Translations under genes and position numbers: made by a program | Part shown: positions 43,506 to 53,540 of the stretch, in pieces | Layout: each line of letters starts with the position of its first letter | How positions within the stretch are numbered: position 1 is the stretch's first letter | Notes under the pieces: generated by a model | Database searches by the model: none | Told to the model about the DNA's origin: nothing | The model's input: the letters and a program-made list of their open reading frames with translations, nothing else | NCBI RefSeq assembly: GCF_023218935.1 | Contig: NZ_JAJIAL010000007.1 | Strand: one strand, 5' to 3' | DNA: 64,000 bases | From: Fructobacillus cardui | GTDB lineage: Bacteria; Bacillota; Bacilli; Lactobacillales; Lactobacillaceae

Positions 43506-43567
43506 TTCGACAAGGCGGGCTTGTCCCGCGTACATATTTAATCATCACCACGAAAGGAAAATTACTC

Positions 43568-44905
43568 ATGTCAAATCGTAAAGAAGAATACCTCACTTTC
43601 TTAAAAGAATTGATTGCCCTCCCCAGTGTTTCAGCAAAGCACGAGAAGCTACCTGAAACGGCTGCCCTTCTCGGTCAAGCATTGGAAAAGCTTGGTGGCC
43701 AAGTCGAAATCGACGACAGTTACTTTGCCCCACTGGTCATTGCGCACTTTAATAGTAACCAAGCCGATGCAAAAAACTTGATTATCTATAACCACTACGA
43801 CGTGCAGCCAGCGGAACCCTTTAACCTTTGGGACCAAGACCCCTGGACTTTGACTGAAAAAGATGGCCATCTGATTGGTCGCGGTGTCGATGACGATAAA
43901 GGGAATATCACGGCCCGTTTCACGGCCTTAGCCGAATATTTAGACGAAAACGATGACCAATTACCCGTCAACATTACCTTCTTAATTGAAGGTTCTGAGG
44001 AAACCGCCTCACAGCACTTGGATGACTATTTAGCCAAGTATCCAGAATTAAAAGCTGATTTAATCATCTGGGAGTCCGGTAATAAAGACGAGCAGGGACA
44101 AATCGAACTTGGTGGTGGTAATAAGGGAATTGTGACCTTCGATGTGACGGCCAAGACGGCTGGCATCGACCTCCATTCCTCATTAGCAACCGTTGTTGAT
44201 TCCGCTGCCTGGCGCTTAAGCCAAGGGTTAGCAACCCTTTTTGATCCAAAGACGGGCCGCATTCAAGTCCCTAACTTCTATGAGGACGTCATCGCCCCTA
44301 ACCAGCGCGAAAAGGACTTGGTTGCCGCTTTGCCTGGCACCAAGGAAGAATTTATCAAGGGCCATCAAATCACTGCCCCACTATTAACCGACAAGCGTGG
44401 TGACGATTGGAAGGAAGCCCTCTACTTCGAACCAAGTATTAATATCGAGGGTATCTCCTCTGGCTACGAAGATCAGGGTGTCAAGACAGTGCTACCAGCG
44501 GAAGCAACCGCTAAGTTGGAAGCCCGTCTGGTTCCCGGTATGGATCCAGACAAAACCTTAAAGCAGATTCAAGACTATTTGATCGACCAGGGCTTTGCTG
44601 ATTTGACAGTAACAAAGACCCTTGGTCAACCTGGCTACCGGTCAGATATGTCGGATCCTGAAATCAAAAAGGTCATCGACCTGGCTAAGGACTTTTATCC
44701 TGGTGAACCCGTTGTTTCCCCAACTTCACCAGGAACCGGCCCAATGGCCTATGTCGACAATGCTATCAAGGCCCCCATTATTTCTTTGGGTGTCGGCTAC
44801 CAAGGCGCCTTAGACCATGCTCCAAATGAGAACATTCGCCTGACTGATTACGAAGACAACATAAAGTTTGTTAAACTAATCATTGGTAGCTATGCTAATC
44901 ACTAG
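43568..44905 (+). CDS. M20-family metallopeptidase (dipeptidase/deacylase)
   Basis: 445 aa. The di-zinc signature residues are visible: His and Asp in YNHYDVQP (about 80), Asp in GRGVDDDKG, the Glu-Glu pair in EGSEETAS, and a late His in LDHAPNENIR. Located between metQ and metN under the Met T-box, it probably releases methionine from N-acyl-Met or a dipeptide. It could be a general cytosolic dipeptidase. The start ATG 43568 with AAAGGA upstream is clear; an extension back to 43487 would run through metQ2. Confidence 0.88.
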   Translation: MSNRKEEYLTFLKELIALPSVSAKHEKLPETAALLGQALEKLGGQVEIDDSYFAPLVIAHFNSNQADAKNLIIYNHYDVQPAEPFNLWDQDPWTLTEKDGHLIGRGVDDDKGNITARFTALAEYLDENDDQLPVNITFLIEGSEETASQHLDDYLAKYPELKADLIIWESGNKDEQGQIELGGGNKGIVTFDVTAKTAGIDLHSSLATVVDSAAWRLSQGLATLFDPKTGRIQVPNFYEDVIAPNQREKDLVAALPGTKEEFIKGHQITAPLLTDKRGDDWKEALYFEPSINIEGISSGYEDQGVKTVLPAEATAKLEARLVPGMDPDKTLKQIQDYLIDQGFADLTVTKTLGQPGYRSDMSDPEIKKVIDLAKDFYPGEPVVSPTSPGTGPMAYVDNAIKAPIISLGVGYQGALDHAPNENIRLTDYEDNIKFVKLIIGSYANH

Positions 44906-44947
44906 TAGCAAACAGAAAGGAAAGTGCGCAAGCACCAGAATTTATCA

Positions 44948-46030
44948 ATGACGAATCCAATTATTTCTTTAAAAAATATTGATGTGACCTTCCAACAAAA
45001 AAAGCGGACCATTGAGGCGGTTAAAAACGTTTCCATCGACGTGAACCGTGGCGACGTCTTCGGAATCGTTGGTTACTCCGGCGCCGGTAAGTCAACTTTG
45101 GTCCGGGTCATTAACCTGCTCCAGGTCCCAACAAACGGCCAAGTCATCGTGAATGGCGAAACCTTCTTTGACGGCCAAGGTGCTGGTAAGAGCGGCATCC
45201 AGATTAAGCCAAATGAGCTTCGCGACCGCCGCCGCAAGATTGGAATGATTTTCCAACACTTTAACTTGCTCAACGAGCGTACGGTGGCTGAAAACGTGGC
45301 CTTTGCCTTGCAGCACAGCCCATTAAAGGCCGACGAAAAGGAGGCAAAGGTTGCTGAGCTACTTGAATTAGTCGAATTGACTGATCGAGCTGACCAGTTC
45401 CCTGCCCAACTTTCCGGTGGTCAAAAGCAACGTGTCGCCATCGCCCGCGCTTTGGCCAACGACCCTGAAATTCTGATTTCTGATGAAGCAACCTCTGCCT
45501 TGGATCCAAAGACGACCAACCAGATTTTGGCCCTTTTGAAGAAGTTAAATCAGCAATACAACTTGACCATTCTTTTGATTACCCACGAAATGGATGCAGT
45601 CAAGGAAGTGGCTAACAAGGTTGCCGTGATGCAAGATGGTCAGGTCCTAGAAGAAGGTTCAACTTTGGACATCTTCACGAAGCCACAAGCCGCCTTAACT
45701 AAGGAATTTATTGAAACGGCCACAAACCAGGATAAGGCTTTGGCAACGATTGCTGAATCGGATGCCATTACAACCTTAAACGACAACGAGGTCTTTGCCC
45801 GTCTGACTTACTCTGGTAACAGCACGAACGAACCATTAATCACCACCCTCTATCAGAAGTATGAAGTTGTCGCCAACATCTTGTACGGTAACGTTGAGAT
45901 TCTACAAGGAACCGAAGTTGGTTCCCTGTTAGTCATCCTCTCAGGCTCAACCGATGGTTTGGCTGCCGGTTTGCAGTCCTTAAAAGACCAAGGCGTTACT
46001 GTTGATATCTTGAAAGGAAAGCAAGCATGA
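44948..46030 (+). CDS. metN: Methionine ABC transporter ATPase
   Basis: 360 aa from ATG 44948. Walker A GYSGAGKST at 42-50, LSGGQ, Walker B ILISDEA, and a C-terminal NIL (ACT-like) regulatory domain over the last 80 residues, which senses intracellular methionine. The SD is poor for the ATG; a GTG at 44924 follows AAAGGAAA closely and could start translation eight codons earlier. Confidence 0.93.
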   Translation: MTNPIISLKNIDVTFQQKKRTIEAVKNVSIDVNRGDVFGIVGYSGAGKSTLVRVINLLQVPTNGQVIVNGETFFDGQGAGKSGIQIKPNELRDRRRKIGMIFQHFNLLNERTVAENVAFALQHSPLKADEKEAKVAELLELVELTDRADQFPAQLSGGQKQRVAIARALANDPEILISDEATSALDPKTTNQILALLKKLNQQYNLTILLITHEMDAVKEVANKVAVMQDGQVLEEGSTLDIFTKPQAALTKEFIETATNQDKALATIAESDAITTLNDNEVFARLTYSGNSTNEPLITTLYQKYEVVANILYGNVEILQGTEVGSLLVILSGSTDGLAAGLQSLKDQGVTVDILKGKQA

Positions 46031-46722
46031 GTAATTGGTTTTCACAAACATTTCCAAACGTCGTTTATCAAGGCTGGTCCGGTGATACCGGTTGGCTAAC
46101 TGCAATTAACCAAACAATTTTTATGACCTTCTGGTCCGCTATCTTCGGTGGTCTTTTGGGCTTAATCTTTGGCTTTGGCCTTGTTGTCACAAGCCCTCGT
46201 GGTATTACCCCAAACAAAGTCCTCTTCTGGATCTTTGATAAGATTGTTTCGATTTTCCGAGCAATTCCGTTCATTATCCTGTTGGCTTTCATTGCTCCCG
46301 TCACCAAGACCATTGTTGGGACGCAAATCGGGTCTACTGCCGCTTTGGTGCCATTGTCATTAGGAGTCTTCCCCTTCTATGCCCGTCAGGTTCAGGTTGC
46401 CTTGACTGAAGTTGATTCTGGGATTGTCGAAGCTGCCCAGGCAGTTGGGGCTTCCTTCACCGAAATCGTCTTTGGGGTCTACCTCCGCGAAGGTCGGTCC
46501 GAATTGATTCGTGTGTCAACGGTGACACTGATTTCCTTAATTGGGCTAACAGCCATGGCCGGTGCCATTGGTGCTGGTGGTCTGGGAAACATGGCCATCG
46601 CCTACGGTTACAACCGTTTTGCCAATGATACAACCTTGGTGGCCACTTTCTTGGTCCTCGTCCTCGTCTTGATTGTCCAAGTCGTTGGTGACTACCTAGC
46701 AAAGCGCTATAACCACAAATAA
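46027..46722 (+). CDS. metI: Methionine ABC transporter permease
   Basis: 231 aa with about five membrane helices and the EAA loop EAAQAVGASFTEIVFGVYLREG. It overlaps metN by four bases (ATGA). With MetN and the two MetQ proteins it completes a D/L-methionine importer. Confidence 0.95.
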   Translation: MSNWFSQTFPNVVYQGWSGDTGWLTAINQTIFMTFWSAIFGGLLGLIFGFGLVVTSPRGITPNKVLFWIFDKIVSIFRAIPFIILLAFIAPVTKTIVGTQIGSTAALVPLSLGVFPFYARQVQVALTEVDSGIVEAAQAVGASFTEIVFGVYLREGRSELIRVSTVTLISLIGLTAMAGAIGAGGLGNMAIAYGYNRFANDTTLVATFLVLVLVLIVQVVGDYLAKRYNHK

Positions 46723-46733
46723 AAAATCAGTAC

Positions 46734-46770
46734 AAAAGGAACTCAACACAATGTGTTGAGCTCCTTTTTT
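46734..46770 (+). terminator. Terminator of the methionine uptake operon
   Basis: AAAAGGAaCTCAACAC/GTGTTGAGcTCCTTTT stem and T-run directly after metI. Confidence 0.9.
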
Positions 46771-46790
46771 GTCAAACTATTAATGATTCA

Positions 46791-47489
46791 TTAGCGAGTC
46801 AATTGGAATTCAAAGCGATCACCAACGTAGTATGAGCGCACGTATTCAAAAGGGTGGTCTTCCTGGTCGTAAGAGACCTGACGGACGGCCAAAATTGGAT
46901 CGCCGCGCTTAATTTGCAAGAAATCAGCTTGTCGCTCCGTTGCCAGCGCCGCTGTGACCGTTTGTTCGGCCCGGCCTGGCTGAATGCCGGCCTGGATTAA
47001 AGTGGCGTAGAGCGACTCTGTCAGGCTTGAACGGGTAAAGTTATTGACCAGCTGTACAGGTAAGGTCGTCTGTTCCAACAAGATTGGCTCATCATCACCC
47101 AAGCGCAAGCGCTCCATCACCAAAACTTCGTCCTCTGGTTTGAGTTGCAAATGCTCCAACTCCGAAACGGATGGGGTCGTCACCTTATAAGAAACGGTCA
47201 CGGTCTGCGCTTCACGACCTGATTTTTTCATCAATTCCGTAAAGGAAGTCACACCGAGCGTCCGTTCTGAAACCTTTTTCTCAGCCACATAGGTCCCGGA
47301 TCCAACACGGCGTTCCAAGATGCCTTCATCAACTAGGGTCTGAATCGCCTGGCGGAGGGTCATCCGGGAAACGTGAAAGGATTCGGCCAAGTCACGTTCG
47401 GCCGGAAGGCGTTTATTCGTCCCCCATTCGCCAGCTGCAATGCGCTGACGAATCTCATTATGAATCTCAATATAGCGTGGTATAGCCAT
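46791..47489 (-). CDS. GntR-family regulator with UTRA sensor domain (HutC subfamily)
   Basis: 232 aa. Winged helix-turn-helix in residues 1-70 (LPAERDLAESFHVSRMTLRQAIQTLVDEGILERRVGSGTYV) and a UTRA ligand domain in 85-230. HutC-type regulators sense sugars or amino sugars; no obvious target is adjacent, so the regulon is elsewhere or is its own gene. A promoter TTGAAA-N17-TATAAT lies at about 47555-47590 on the minus strand. Confidence 0.92.
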   Translation of the reverse strand: MAIPRYIEIHNEIRQRIAAGEWGTNKRLPAERDLAESFHVSRMTLRQAIQTLVDEGILERRVGSGTYVAEKKVSERTLGVTSFTELMKKSGREAQTVTVSYKVTTPSVSELEHLQLKPEDEVLVMERLRLGDDEPILLEQTTLPVQLVNNFTRSSLTESLYATLIQAGIQPGRAEQTVTAALATERQADFLQIKRGDPILAVRQVSYDQEDHPFEYVRSYYVGDRFEFQLTR

Positions 47490-47678
47490 AATTATTGCCG
47501 CTCCTGACTGTCATTATTGGTTGAAAACTAGAATAACTTGCTAGCATCTCTTTTCTCATTATAATTGGTCTAGGCAGATATTTCAAATCAGTCCCCTCTT
47601 TTTACCAATTTTTTGATTCACTCCGCTCCATCTGTTTAGAATTCATTGAAAAAATTCCAGAAAAATTCTAAAAACCCC

Positions 47679-47707
47679 TTGCAAAATGAGAGAAAAGCGG
47701 GTAACAT
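47679..47707 (+). promoter_or_regulatory. Promoter of tRNA-Gln
   Basis: TTGCAA (47679-47684), 17-base spacer, TAACAT (47702-47707), 12 bases before the tRNA. Confidence 0.7.
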
Positions 47708-47719
47708 ATATCAAGTAAT

Positions 47720-47791
47720 TGCCCCTTAGCCAAGCGGTAAGGCGGTGGCTTCTGGTGCCATTATGCGCTGGTTCGAATCCAGCAGGGGCAA
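47720..47791 (+). tRNA. tRNA-Gln (anticodon CUG)
   Basis: The acceptor TGCCCCT pairs with AGGGGCA plus discriminator A. The D-arm AGCCAAGCGGTAAGGC, the anticodon loop TTCTGGT with CTG in the middle, and the T-arm GCTGGTTCGAATCCAGC are all clear. The U1-A72 pair is a Gln-tRNA hallmark. CCA is not encoded. CUG-anticodon tRNA-Gln reads CAG, so a UUG species elsewhere is expected. Confidence 0.93.
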
Positions 47792-47805
47792 TATAATAAC
47801 TTAGA

Positions 47806-47838
47806 AAAGGCGGTCTTGCTAGTGTAAGGCCGCCTTTT
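47806..47838 (+). terminator. Terminator of tRNA-Gln
   Basis: AAAGGCGGtCTT/AAGgCCGCCTTTT stem directly after the tRNA. Confidence 0.88.
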
Positions 47839-47907
47839 ATGTTATCTTGGTAGTATAGCGTAATTCCTTTACTAGACTTTCTAGTAGCAGATGAAATGGA
47901 GACAAAA

Positions 47908-48411
47908 GTGAACATCCGTCCTCTTGCTAAGCAAGATTTGCCTCATATATACCAGCAAAAAAATTCGCGGTCTGTGATGGCTCTCTGGTTTGAAGAACCC
48001 TTTAATTCCCTAGACGAATTAACCATCCTCTATAACCGCCACGTCCTCGATCAAAGCGAACGTCGTTTTGTCATCGAAGAGGACAACCAATTTGTTGGTG
48101 TCGTCGAATTAATCGATATCAATACCATTCACCGTCACTGTGAAATCCAAATCATTATTGACACTAAATTTCAGGGCCAAGGCTTGGCCAAAGAAGGTCT
48201 ACACGCGGGAATTGAATATGCCTTTTCTGTCTTAAATCTTCACAAGATTTACCTGTACGTCGATGTAGAAAATCCGGTTGCTATCCACATTTATAAAAAA
48301 TTCGGCTTTCAAGAAGAAGGTCGACTCCGCCAACACTACTTTGCCGAAGGACGTTACCATGATTCCTTAATGATGGGACTCTTCGCTAACGAATTTTATC
48401 AAGAAAAATAA
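47908..48411 (+). CDS. speG: Spermidine N-acetyltransferase
   Basis: 167 aa. Strong SpeG resemblance: WFEEPF, LYNRHVLDQSERRFVIE, the GNAT motif GQGLAKEGLHAGIEYAF for acetyl-CoA, and AIHIYKKFGFQEEG. It acetylates spermidine and other polyamines to lower their toxicity. The start is GTG 47908 with GGAG six bases upstream; the in-frame ATG at 47896 has no SD. It is followed after five bases by a TetR gene, so the pair forms an operon. Confidence 0.9.
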   Translation: MNIRPLAKQDLPHIYQQKNSRSVMALWFEEPFNSLDELTILYNRHVLDQSERRFVIEEDNQFVGVVELIDINTIHRHCEIQIIIDTKFQGQGLAKEGLHAGIEYAFSVLNLHKIYLYVDVENPVAIHIYKKFGFQEEGRLRQHYFAEGRYHDSLMMGLFANEFYQEK

Positions 48412-48416
48412 CCATT

Positions 48417-48992
48417 ATGAAAACTGATGCCCGTTATACCAAAGCCGATGCCGCTATTCGTGCTACCTTTTTAGAAATTTTGGCCCATAAGGACTTTCAT
48501 AAAATTTCTGTCCAAGAAATCATTAAGCAGGCTGATATTAACCGTTCAACCTTCTACGCTCATTTCTTAGATAAGGATGATTTGATGGAAACCATCCAAC
48601 TGGACCTCTTAGAAGAGACTATGGGGGCTCTTCCCTCGCTTAATATTGAAAATTTCGACATCGCTGAAATCTTTCAGCATCGAGCTGATTTTTTGGTTCA
48701 AAAGCTCTACGAGCAAAAGGAATTAGCCGCCCTTCTGCTTTCAAAGCATGCTGAGCATTCCTTTGAAAATCGAATGGTTGAACAGGCTAAAAAAGCTTTC
48801 TTCAATACAACTGATGGCCACGATTTAGCGATTCCACCGCGGTATGCGCTCAATATTTTGACAGGAACCGCCACAAATTTGATTATTACTTGGATTCGTT
48901 CTGGCTTTCAAGAGTCAACTGAAGAGTTTTCGGCCATCCTTGTTAGGGTTGTCCCACCACTTTTGACCAAGGTCATTCATGCCCGGAACTAA
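48417..48992 (+). CDS. TetR-family regulator
   Basis: 191 aa. Helix-turn-helix in 10-55 (KISVQEIIKQADINRSTFYAHFLDKDDL), C-terminal ligand domain of the DhaS/TetR_C_8-like type. It lies between speG and a membrane-protein gene. An inverted repeat TTGGATAAG/CTTATCCAA follows in the next promoter region, so it is likely the local repressor of the membrane protein. No SD is visible; translation is probably coupled to speG. Confidence 0.88.
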   Translation: MKTDARYTKADAAIRATFLEILAHKDFHKISVQEIIKQADINRSTFYAHFLDKDDLMETIQLDLLEETMGALPSLNIENFDIAEIFQHRADFLVQKLYEQKELAALLLSKHAEHSFENRMVEQAKKAFFNTTDGHDLAIPPRYALNILTGTATNLIITWIRSGFQESTEEFSAILVRVVPPLLTKVIHARN

Positions 48993-49002
48993 TTTTTCAA
49001 CC

Positions 49003-49029
49003 AAACCACCCACCAATGGGTGGTTTTTT
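49003..49029 (+). terminator. Terminator of speG-tetR
   Basis: AACCACCCA-CCAA-TGGGTGGTT stem and T6 directly after the stop. Confidence 0.9.
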
Positions 49030-49030
49030 G

Positions 49031-49062
49031 TTGGATAAGTGGCTTAAAATCAGCTTATCCAA
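49031..49062. promoter_or_regulatory. Inverted repeat TTGGATAAG-N14-CTTATCCAA (candidate TetR operator)
   Basis: Perfect 9-bp arms at 49031-49039 and 49054-49062 in the region that must hold the promoter of the 49142 gene. A second small palindrome AACAATTGTT follows near 49072. Confidence 0.6.
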
Positions 49063-49141
49063 CTTTTAAGCAACAATTGTTGGTTTTATTTTTTTGACAT
49101 TCTTTTATACTAAAGTCAGTAAATGAAACGAGGCAGTACAC

Positions 49142-50200
49142 ATGAAATCATCAAATAAGTTGATTTTAGGCTTGGCTCTTGGTTTGACAGTTGTCTTAGG
49201 AATTATGATGACTGCCTTCTCGTTGCCAGCCGTTAAATCAGGTATTAACAATGTACCAATTGGTGTCGTTGCTCAAAATGACGCAACGTATGAAAAGTTG
49301 GCCAAGCCATTGTCCAATAAGGGATTTAAGGTTACCCAATATGGCAGCGAAAAAGACGTTAAGTCTGCTATCAAGGAACGTAAGATTTACGGTGCCTTTG
49401 AAATGTCAGCAACTGGTGACTTGAGCTTGTACCAAGCAACAGCCGCTTCTGCAGCCGTTGCGCAAGGCTTGAACCAAATCGGTCAGGGTGTTGTTACCCA
49501 GCAAAAGGCTGCTGCTAAGGCTCAATTAGCACCAATGATGGCCCAAGCAAATGATGCCAACACATTGAAGGCTTTGAGCCAAAAGTCAGCAACAATCGAT
49601 GCTAAGACATTGAAGGTTGTTGAATTACGTGCCTTCCCTAAGGATGACCCTAAGGGAACTGGTTTGGCCGCTGGTGCTTTGCCAATTGCCCTTGGCGGTT
49701 GGATTGGTGCCGTTGCCATTGCCAACGTGATTAAGGGTAAGAATCAAAAGTTCTTTGCTGCCTTGGTCTTCGCCTTCGTTGGTGGACTTGGCCTTGTTGG
49801 TGTTATCCAATTCGGTGTTGATACTTTCGATGGTAACTACTGGTTAACATCACTTGGTGCCATGATTGGTATCGCCGCCACTGCATTCTTTGTTCTAGGT
49901 ATTTTGGAAGTGATGGGAAACGGTGGTTTGATTATCGCTGCCATCATGTTGATCTTGCTTGGAAACCCACTTTCAGGGCTCTCATCAGCTCCTGAAATGT
50001 TGCCAAAGGGCTGGGGTTTCTTCGGACAACTCTTGCCACCTGGGGCAACTGGAACGCTCTTGCGTGACATCACCTTCTTCGATGGTAATGCCGTCGCCTT
50101 GCCACTGACTGTATTGCTTAGCTATGTTGCCGTTGGTTTGATTCTCTTCGCCATCGGTAAGAAGTCAACAATCGTTGTTTCTGAAACAACGACCGACTAA
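49142..50200 (+). CDS. ABC-2/YhgE-Pip-like integral membrane protein
   Basis: 352 aa. One N-terminal membrane helix (about 7-28), a soluble extracytoplasmic region (about 35-175), then five or six membrane segments to the end. This layout matches the YhgE/Pip and ABC-2 permease superfamily often controlled by an adjacent TetR regulator; here too the gene follows tetR. No ATPase partner is adjacent. It could act in drug tolerance or as a surface anchor; function is not established. SD GAGG lies eight bases before the ATG. Confidence 0.75.
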   Translation: MKSSNKLILGLALGLTVVLGIMMTAFSLPAVKSGINNVPIGVVAQNDATYEKLAKPLSNKGFKVTQYGSEKDVKSAIKERKIYGAFEMSATGDLSLYQATAASAAVAQGLNQIGQGVVTQQKAAAKAQLAPMMAQANDANTLKALSQKSATIDAKTLKVVELRAFPKDDPKGTGLAAGALPIALGGWIGAVAIANVIKGKNQKFFAALVFAFVGGLGLVGVIQFGVDTFDGNYWLTSLGAMIGIAATAFFVLGILEVMGNGGLIIAAIMLILLGNPLSGLSSAPEMLPKGWGFFGQLLPPGATGTLLRDITFFDGNAVALPLTVLLSYVAVGLILFAIGKKSTIVVSETTTD

Positions 50201-50223
50201 TCCAAAATATTTTTTCTGCTTGA

Positions 50224-50268
50224 AAAAGCCGCTCGCACGTCTGATTTCAGACAAGCAAGCAGCTTTCT
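50224..50268 (+). terminator. Weak terminator with inner GTCTGA-TT-TCAGAC hairpin
   Basis: AAAGC.GCT.GC ... GC.AGC.GCTTT outer stem enclosing a perfect 6-bp hairpin, then TTGTTTTA. Confidence 0.6.
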
Positions 50269-50323
50269 TGTTTTACTCTTTTCTTTTCATGAGGGGCCGA
50301 TATTAATCAACCAAGAACTCGGT

Positions 50324-51228
50324 TCAATGAACCAGTTCGATTGCAACGCTATCCTTTGTTTGGTTAGCTTCAAAAATTGTCTTAGTGGCATCCCAAATTT
50401 TCTCAGCGATTTCCGGCTTATTCATCGTATATAAATGAATACCGTCGACCCCTTGGGAAACCAAATCAACGATTTGTTCGATTGCATAAGCAATGCCGGC
50501 ATCCTTTAACGCCAGCGGATTATCCGCATAGCGATCAAGCATTTTTTGATACTTTTTAGGCACTGGCACACCCGAAAATTTCGTTATCCGCTCAATTTGC
50601 TTTTTATTGGTACAAGGCATAATGCCGGCTTCAACCGGCACTTGAATGCCAGCCAAGGCTAGCCGTTCCTGAAATTCATAAAAATGCTGATTGTCAAAAA
50701 ATAGCTGTGAAATCAGGTGTTCTGCCCCCTCATCGACCTTGCGCCTCAGCCCCTCAATATCAGCCACCACAGATGGTGACTCCTGGTGCACTTCCGGATA
50801 GCAAGCAGCAGCAACGTCAAAATTGGGATACTCGCGGTCAATATGAGCAACCAAATCAGAAGCATGGTGAAAGGTCCCATTTGGTGATAACCCATCTACC
50901 AGATCACCGCGCAGTGCCAGTACATTTTAAATATTATCAGCCGCCAGTTGGTCAAGCAATTCGTCCACCTGATCTTGGCTCCGATACAAACTAGGAATAT
51001 GGGCAACCGCTGGTACGTGTAGCTGATTTTGAATATAATTCGCAACCTCAATCGTTTCATTGCCCTGGGCCGTTCCGCTCGCACCCAATGTGACCGAAAT
51101 AAAATCAGGCGAAACATCATTTAACGAAGATAGCGTTGGCAGAATACTTTCTTTGGAAGTATTCTTTCGTGGTGGAAAAACCTCGAGGGAAAAAACTATT
51201 TTTTCTCAAATAAATCAACTAGCTTCAT
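50324..51228 (-). pseudogene. metF: Methylenetetrahydrofolate reductase, frameshift plus nonsense
   Basis: From ATG 51228 (SD GGAG upstream) the frame reads MKLVDLFEKK then TAG. Adding one A to the A6 run restores IVFSLEVFPPRKNTSKES and the rest of the MetF N-terminus (TLGASGTAQGNETIEVA, AHIPSLYRS). A second lesion, TAA at about 50926-50928, interrupts DNI.NVLALRGD. From there the C-terminal part (PNGTFHHASDLVAHI to 50324) is intact. MetF makes 5-methyl-THF for MetE. The reading overlaps the metE stop by 14 bases. Two independent lesions make loss of function very likely. Confidence 0.88.
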
Positions 51229-53495
51229 CGACATTCTCCCTGATTGCTTGAATGGCAGCAATCATGTTTTCCAAACTGGCGAATGATTCCGCCTCGGACC
51301 GGGTCTTCAAACCGCAATCTGGATTGATCCAAACGTTTTCGGCAGGAATTTTTTCGATTACCTGCTCAATCAAACCTTGAATTTCATTTTGACTAGGCAC
51401 CCGTGGTGAGTGAATATCATAGACACCTGGACCTACCTGAGTTTGGAACTGGTGGTCAACTAGGTCATCAATTAAGGTGAAATCAGCTCGAGAGGCTTCA
51501 AATGAAATCACATCGGCATCCAAGTCATCGATTGCTTGGAGAATATCTGAGAACTCGCTATAGCACATATGAGTGTGAATTTGTGTTGTTGACGCGACAC
51601 CAGAGTGAACCAAGCGGAAGGCCGGAACGGCCCAATCTAGGTACTGGCTAAACCAATCTGATTTTCTTAATGGCAAATTCTCACGTAGAGCTGGCTCATC
51701 GATTTGAATAATCTTAATCTCATGCTTTTCCAAATCCAAGACTTCATCACGCAAGGCCAATGCAATTTGGGTCACGACTTCCTTGCGCTCGACGTCCTCA
51801 CGAGGGAACGACCAGTTAAAGATGGTCACTGGATCCGTCAGCATCCCCTTCACGAGCTTATCCGTCAAACCATTTGCATAAACTGAGGCTGCAACCGTAA
51901 TCGGTGCCGTGCGGCTAACATCCCCCCCAAATAATTGGTGGTTTAACAGCTCGGCTCCCATATGACTGGACCCAACCATTTTGCGTGAAGACAAAACCAC
52001 CTAATTTTTCACCAAAGTATTCGACCATGTCATTGCGTTCGTATTCCCCATGAACCAAGACATCAAGGCCTAACTCCTCCTGCTTACGGATAATCCGAGC
52101 GATATTTTCTTCGTTGAATTGGTCATATTCTTCTTGACTGATTTCATGGTGCTTAAATTGACGACGGTTGGCTCGAACATCAGCTGTTTGTGGGAAGGAA
52201 CCGATTGTCGTCGTCGGGAACAGTGGCAAGTCTAGTTCTTCGTTTTGCAAAGCAATCCGTGTTTTTCGATCTGGCAGCCGAGTATAGTCATCGTCGCGCA
52301 ACGCCTCCACTCTCTTCTGAACCACCACATTAACTGGGTGTTTGACGTCGGCAAAGAGTCGTTGATTTTCTTCCAAATACTTCTCGCTACCTTCTCGGCC
52401 AGCAACAATCGCAGCCAATTCACTGAGTTCGTGCAATTTTTCAATAGCGAAGGCCAAATGTCGGGCAACATCTTGGTCCAACTGATTTTCATTAGCAACG
52501 GTATAAGGCACGTGCAACAAAGAGGAAGAAGTATTGAGGACCACGGATACTTCTGCTGACAACTGGTGCAAATGCTGCAAAGTTGTCTGGTAATGGTTGC
52601 CCCAAACGTTCTTTCCGTTCACAACCCCAGCAAAGAGCGCCTTATCGGTTGGAAAACCGTATTGCTCAATCGATTGCCAATTTTCTTGCCCTTCAACAAA
52701 GTCCAAACCGATTCCCGCAAAAGGCTTTTGAATCAAATTTTGGTAGACATCCCTGACATCACCAAAGTAAGTCTGCAAAATCACTTTGACTGTAGTTGGT
52801 TGGGCCAAGATTTGGTCATAGAGTTGATCAAACAATTCTTGGTCTTGTTGACTGACATCAAACGTGAGGGCCGGTTCATCAACTTGTAAATAGTCGACCC
52901 CTAACTCCTGCAGGTTAGCCAAAAGTGCTTGATAGGCCTGGACCAAATCAGTAATGAAATCAGTTGGCTTAGCACCATCCACAAAACGCGCTAATTTCAA
53001 AAGCGTGTAAGGACCGATGAAGACAGCCTTAATCGAATCAATCCCTGCTGCCTGGGCTTCACGAATTTCATCAAGTAGCCTTTGACCATGAAACTGCACG
53101 TGTGTCTCTGGCGTAAATTCAGAAACAATATAGTGGTAATTCGTATTAAACCACTTCTTCATTGGCAGCGCCTTAACCGTTTGGTCACCATCCTGGTAAC
53201 CCCGAGCCTGAGCAAAATACTCATCTAATTTTGACAATCCTAATTGTCGATAGTGGTCAGAAACAATATTTAAATCGTTGGCAACGTCCAAAAAATTATC
53301 AAAGAAAGAAAAGTCGCCAACTGGAATCAAGTCAATGCCAGCTTCCTGCTGAGCCTGCCAATGCGCCAACTTAATCTCATGCGCCCTTTGCAATAACTCG
53401 TCCTGGTTCAACTGCTTCTTCCAATAATGCTCTGTCGCAAACTTGAGTTCTCGCTTTTCACCAATCCGTGGGAAACCAATAATTGTTGTTGTCAT
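51215..53495 (-). pseudogene. metE: Cobalamin-independent methionine synthase, frameshifted in a G-run
   Basis: From ATG 53495 (AAAAGGAT upstream) the first 526 codons run to AVKPPIIWGGC and stop. The second piece continues from GDVSRTAPITVAASVYANGLTD to 51215. The junction is a G7 run (51923-51931 region) where G6 would restore WGDVSR. The zinc-ligand segments IHTHMCYSEF and NPDCGLKTR lie in the second piece, so the truncated product cannot work. MetE methylates homocysteine with 5-methyl-THF-Glu3. A T-box leader precedes it and metF follows. Confidence 0.9.
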
Positions 53496-53540
53496 ATCCT
53501 TTTCTCCTCGTCTTTTCTTTACTATTCTTGGCCGCACATA

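Noticed and set aside
47643..47915. 90-aa minus-strand frame across the tRNA
   Set aside because: It runs antisense through tRNA-Gln and its terminator.
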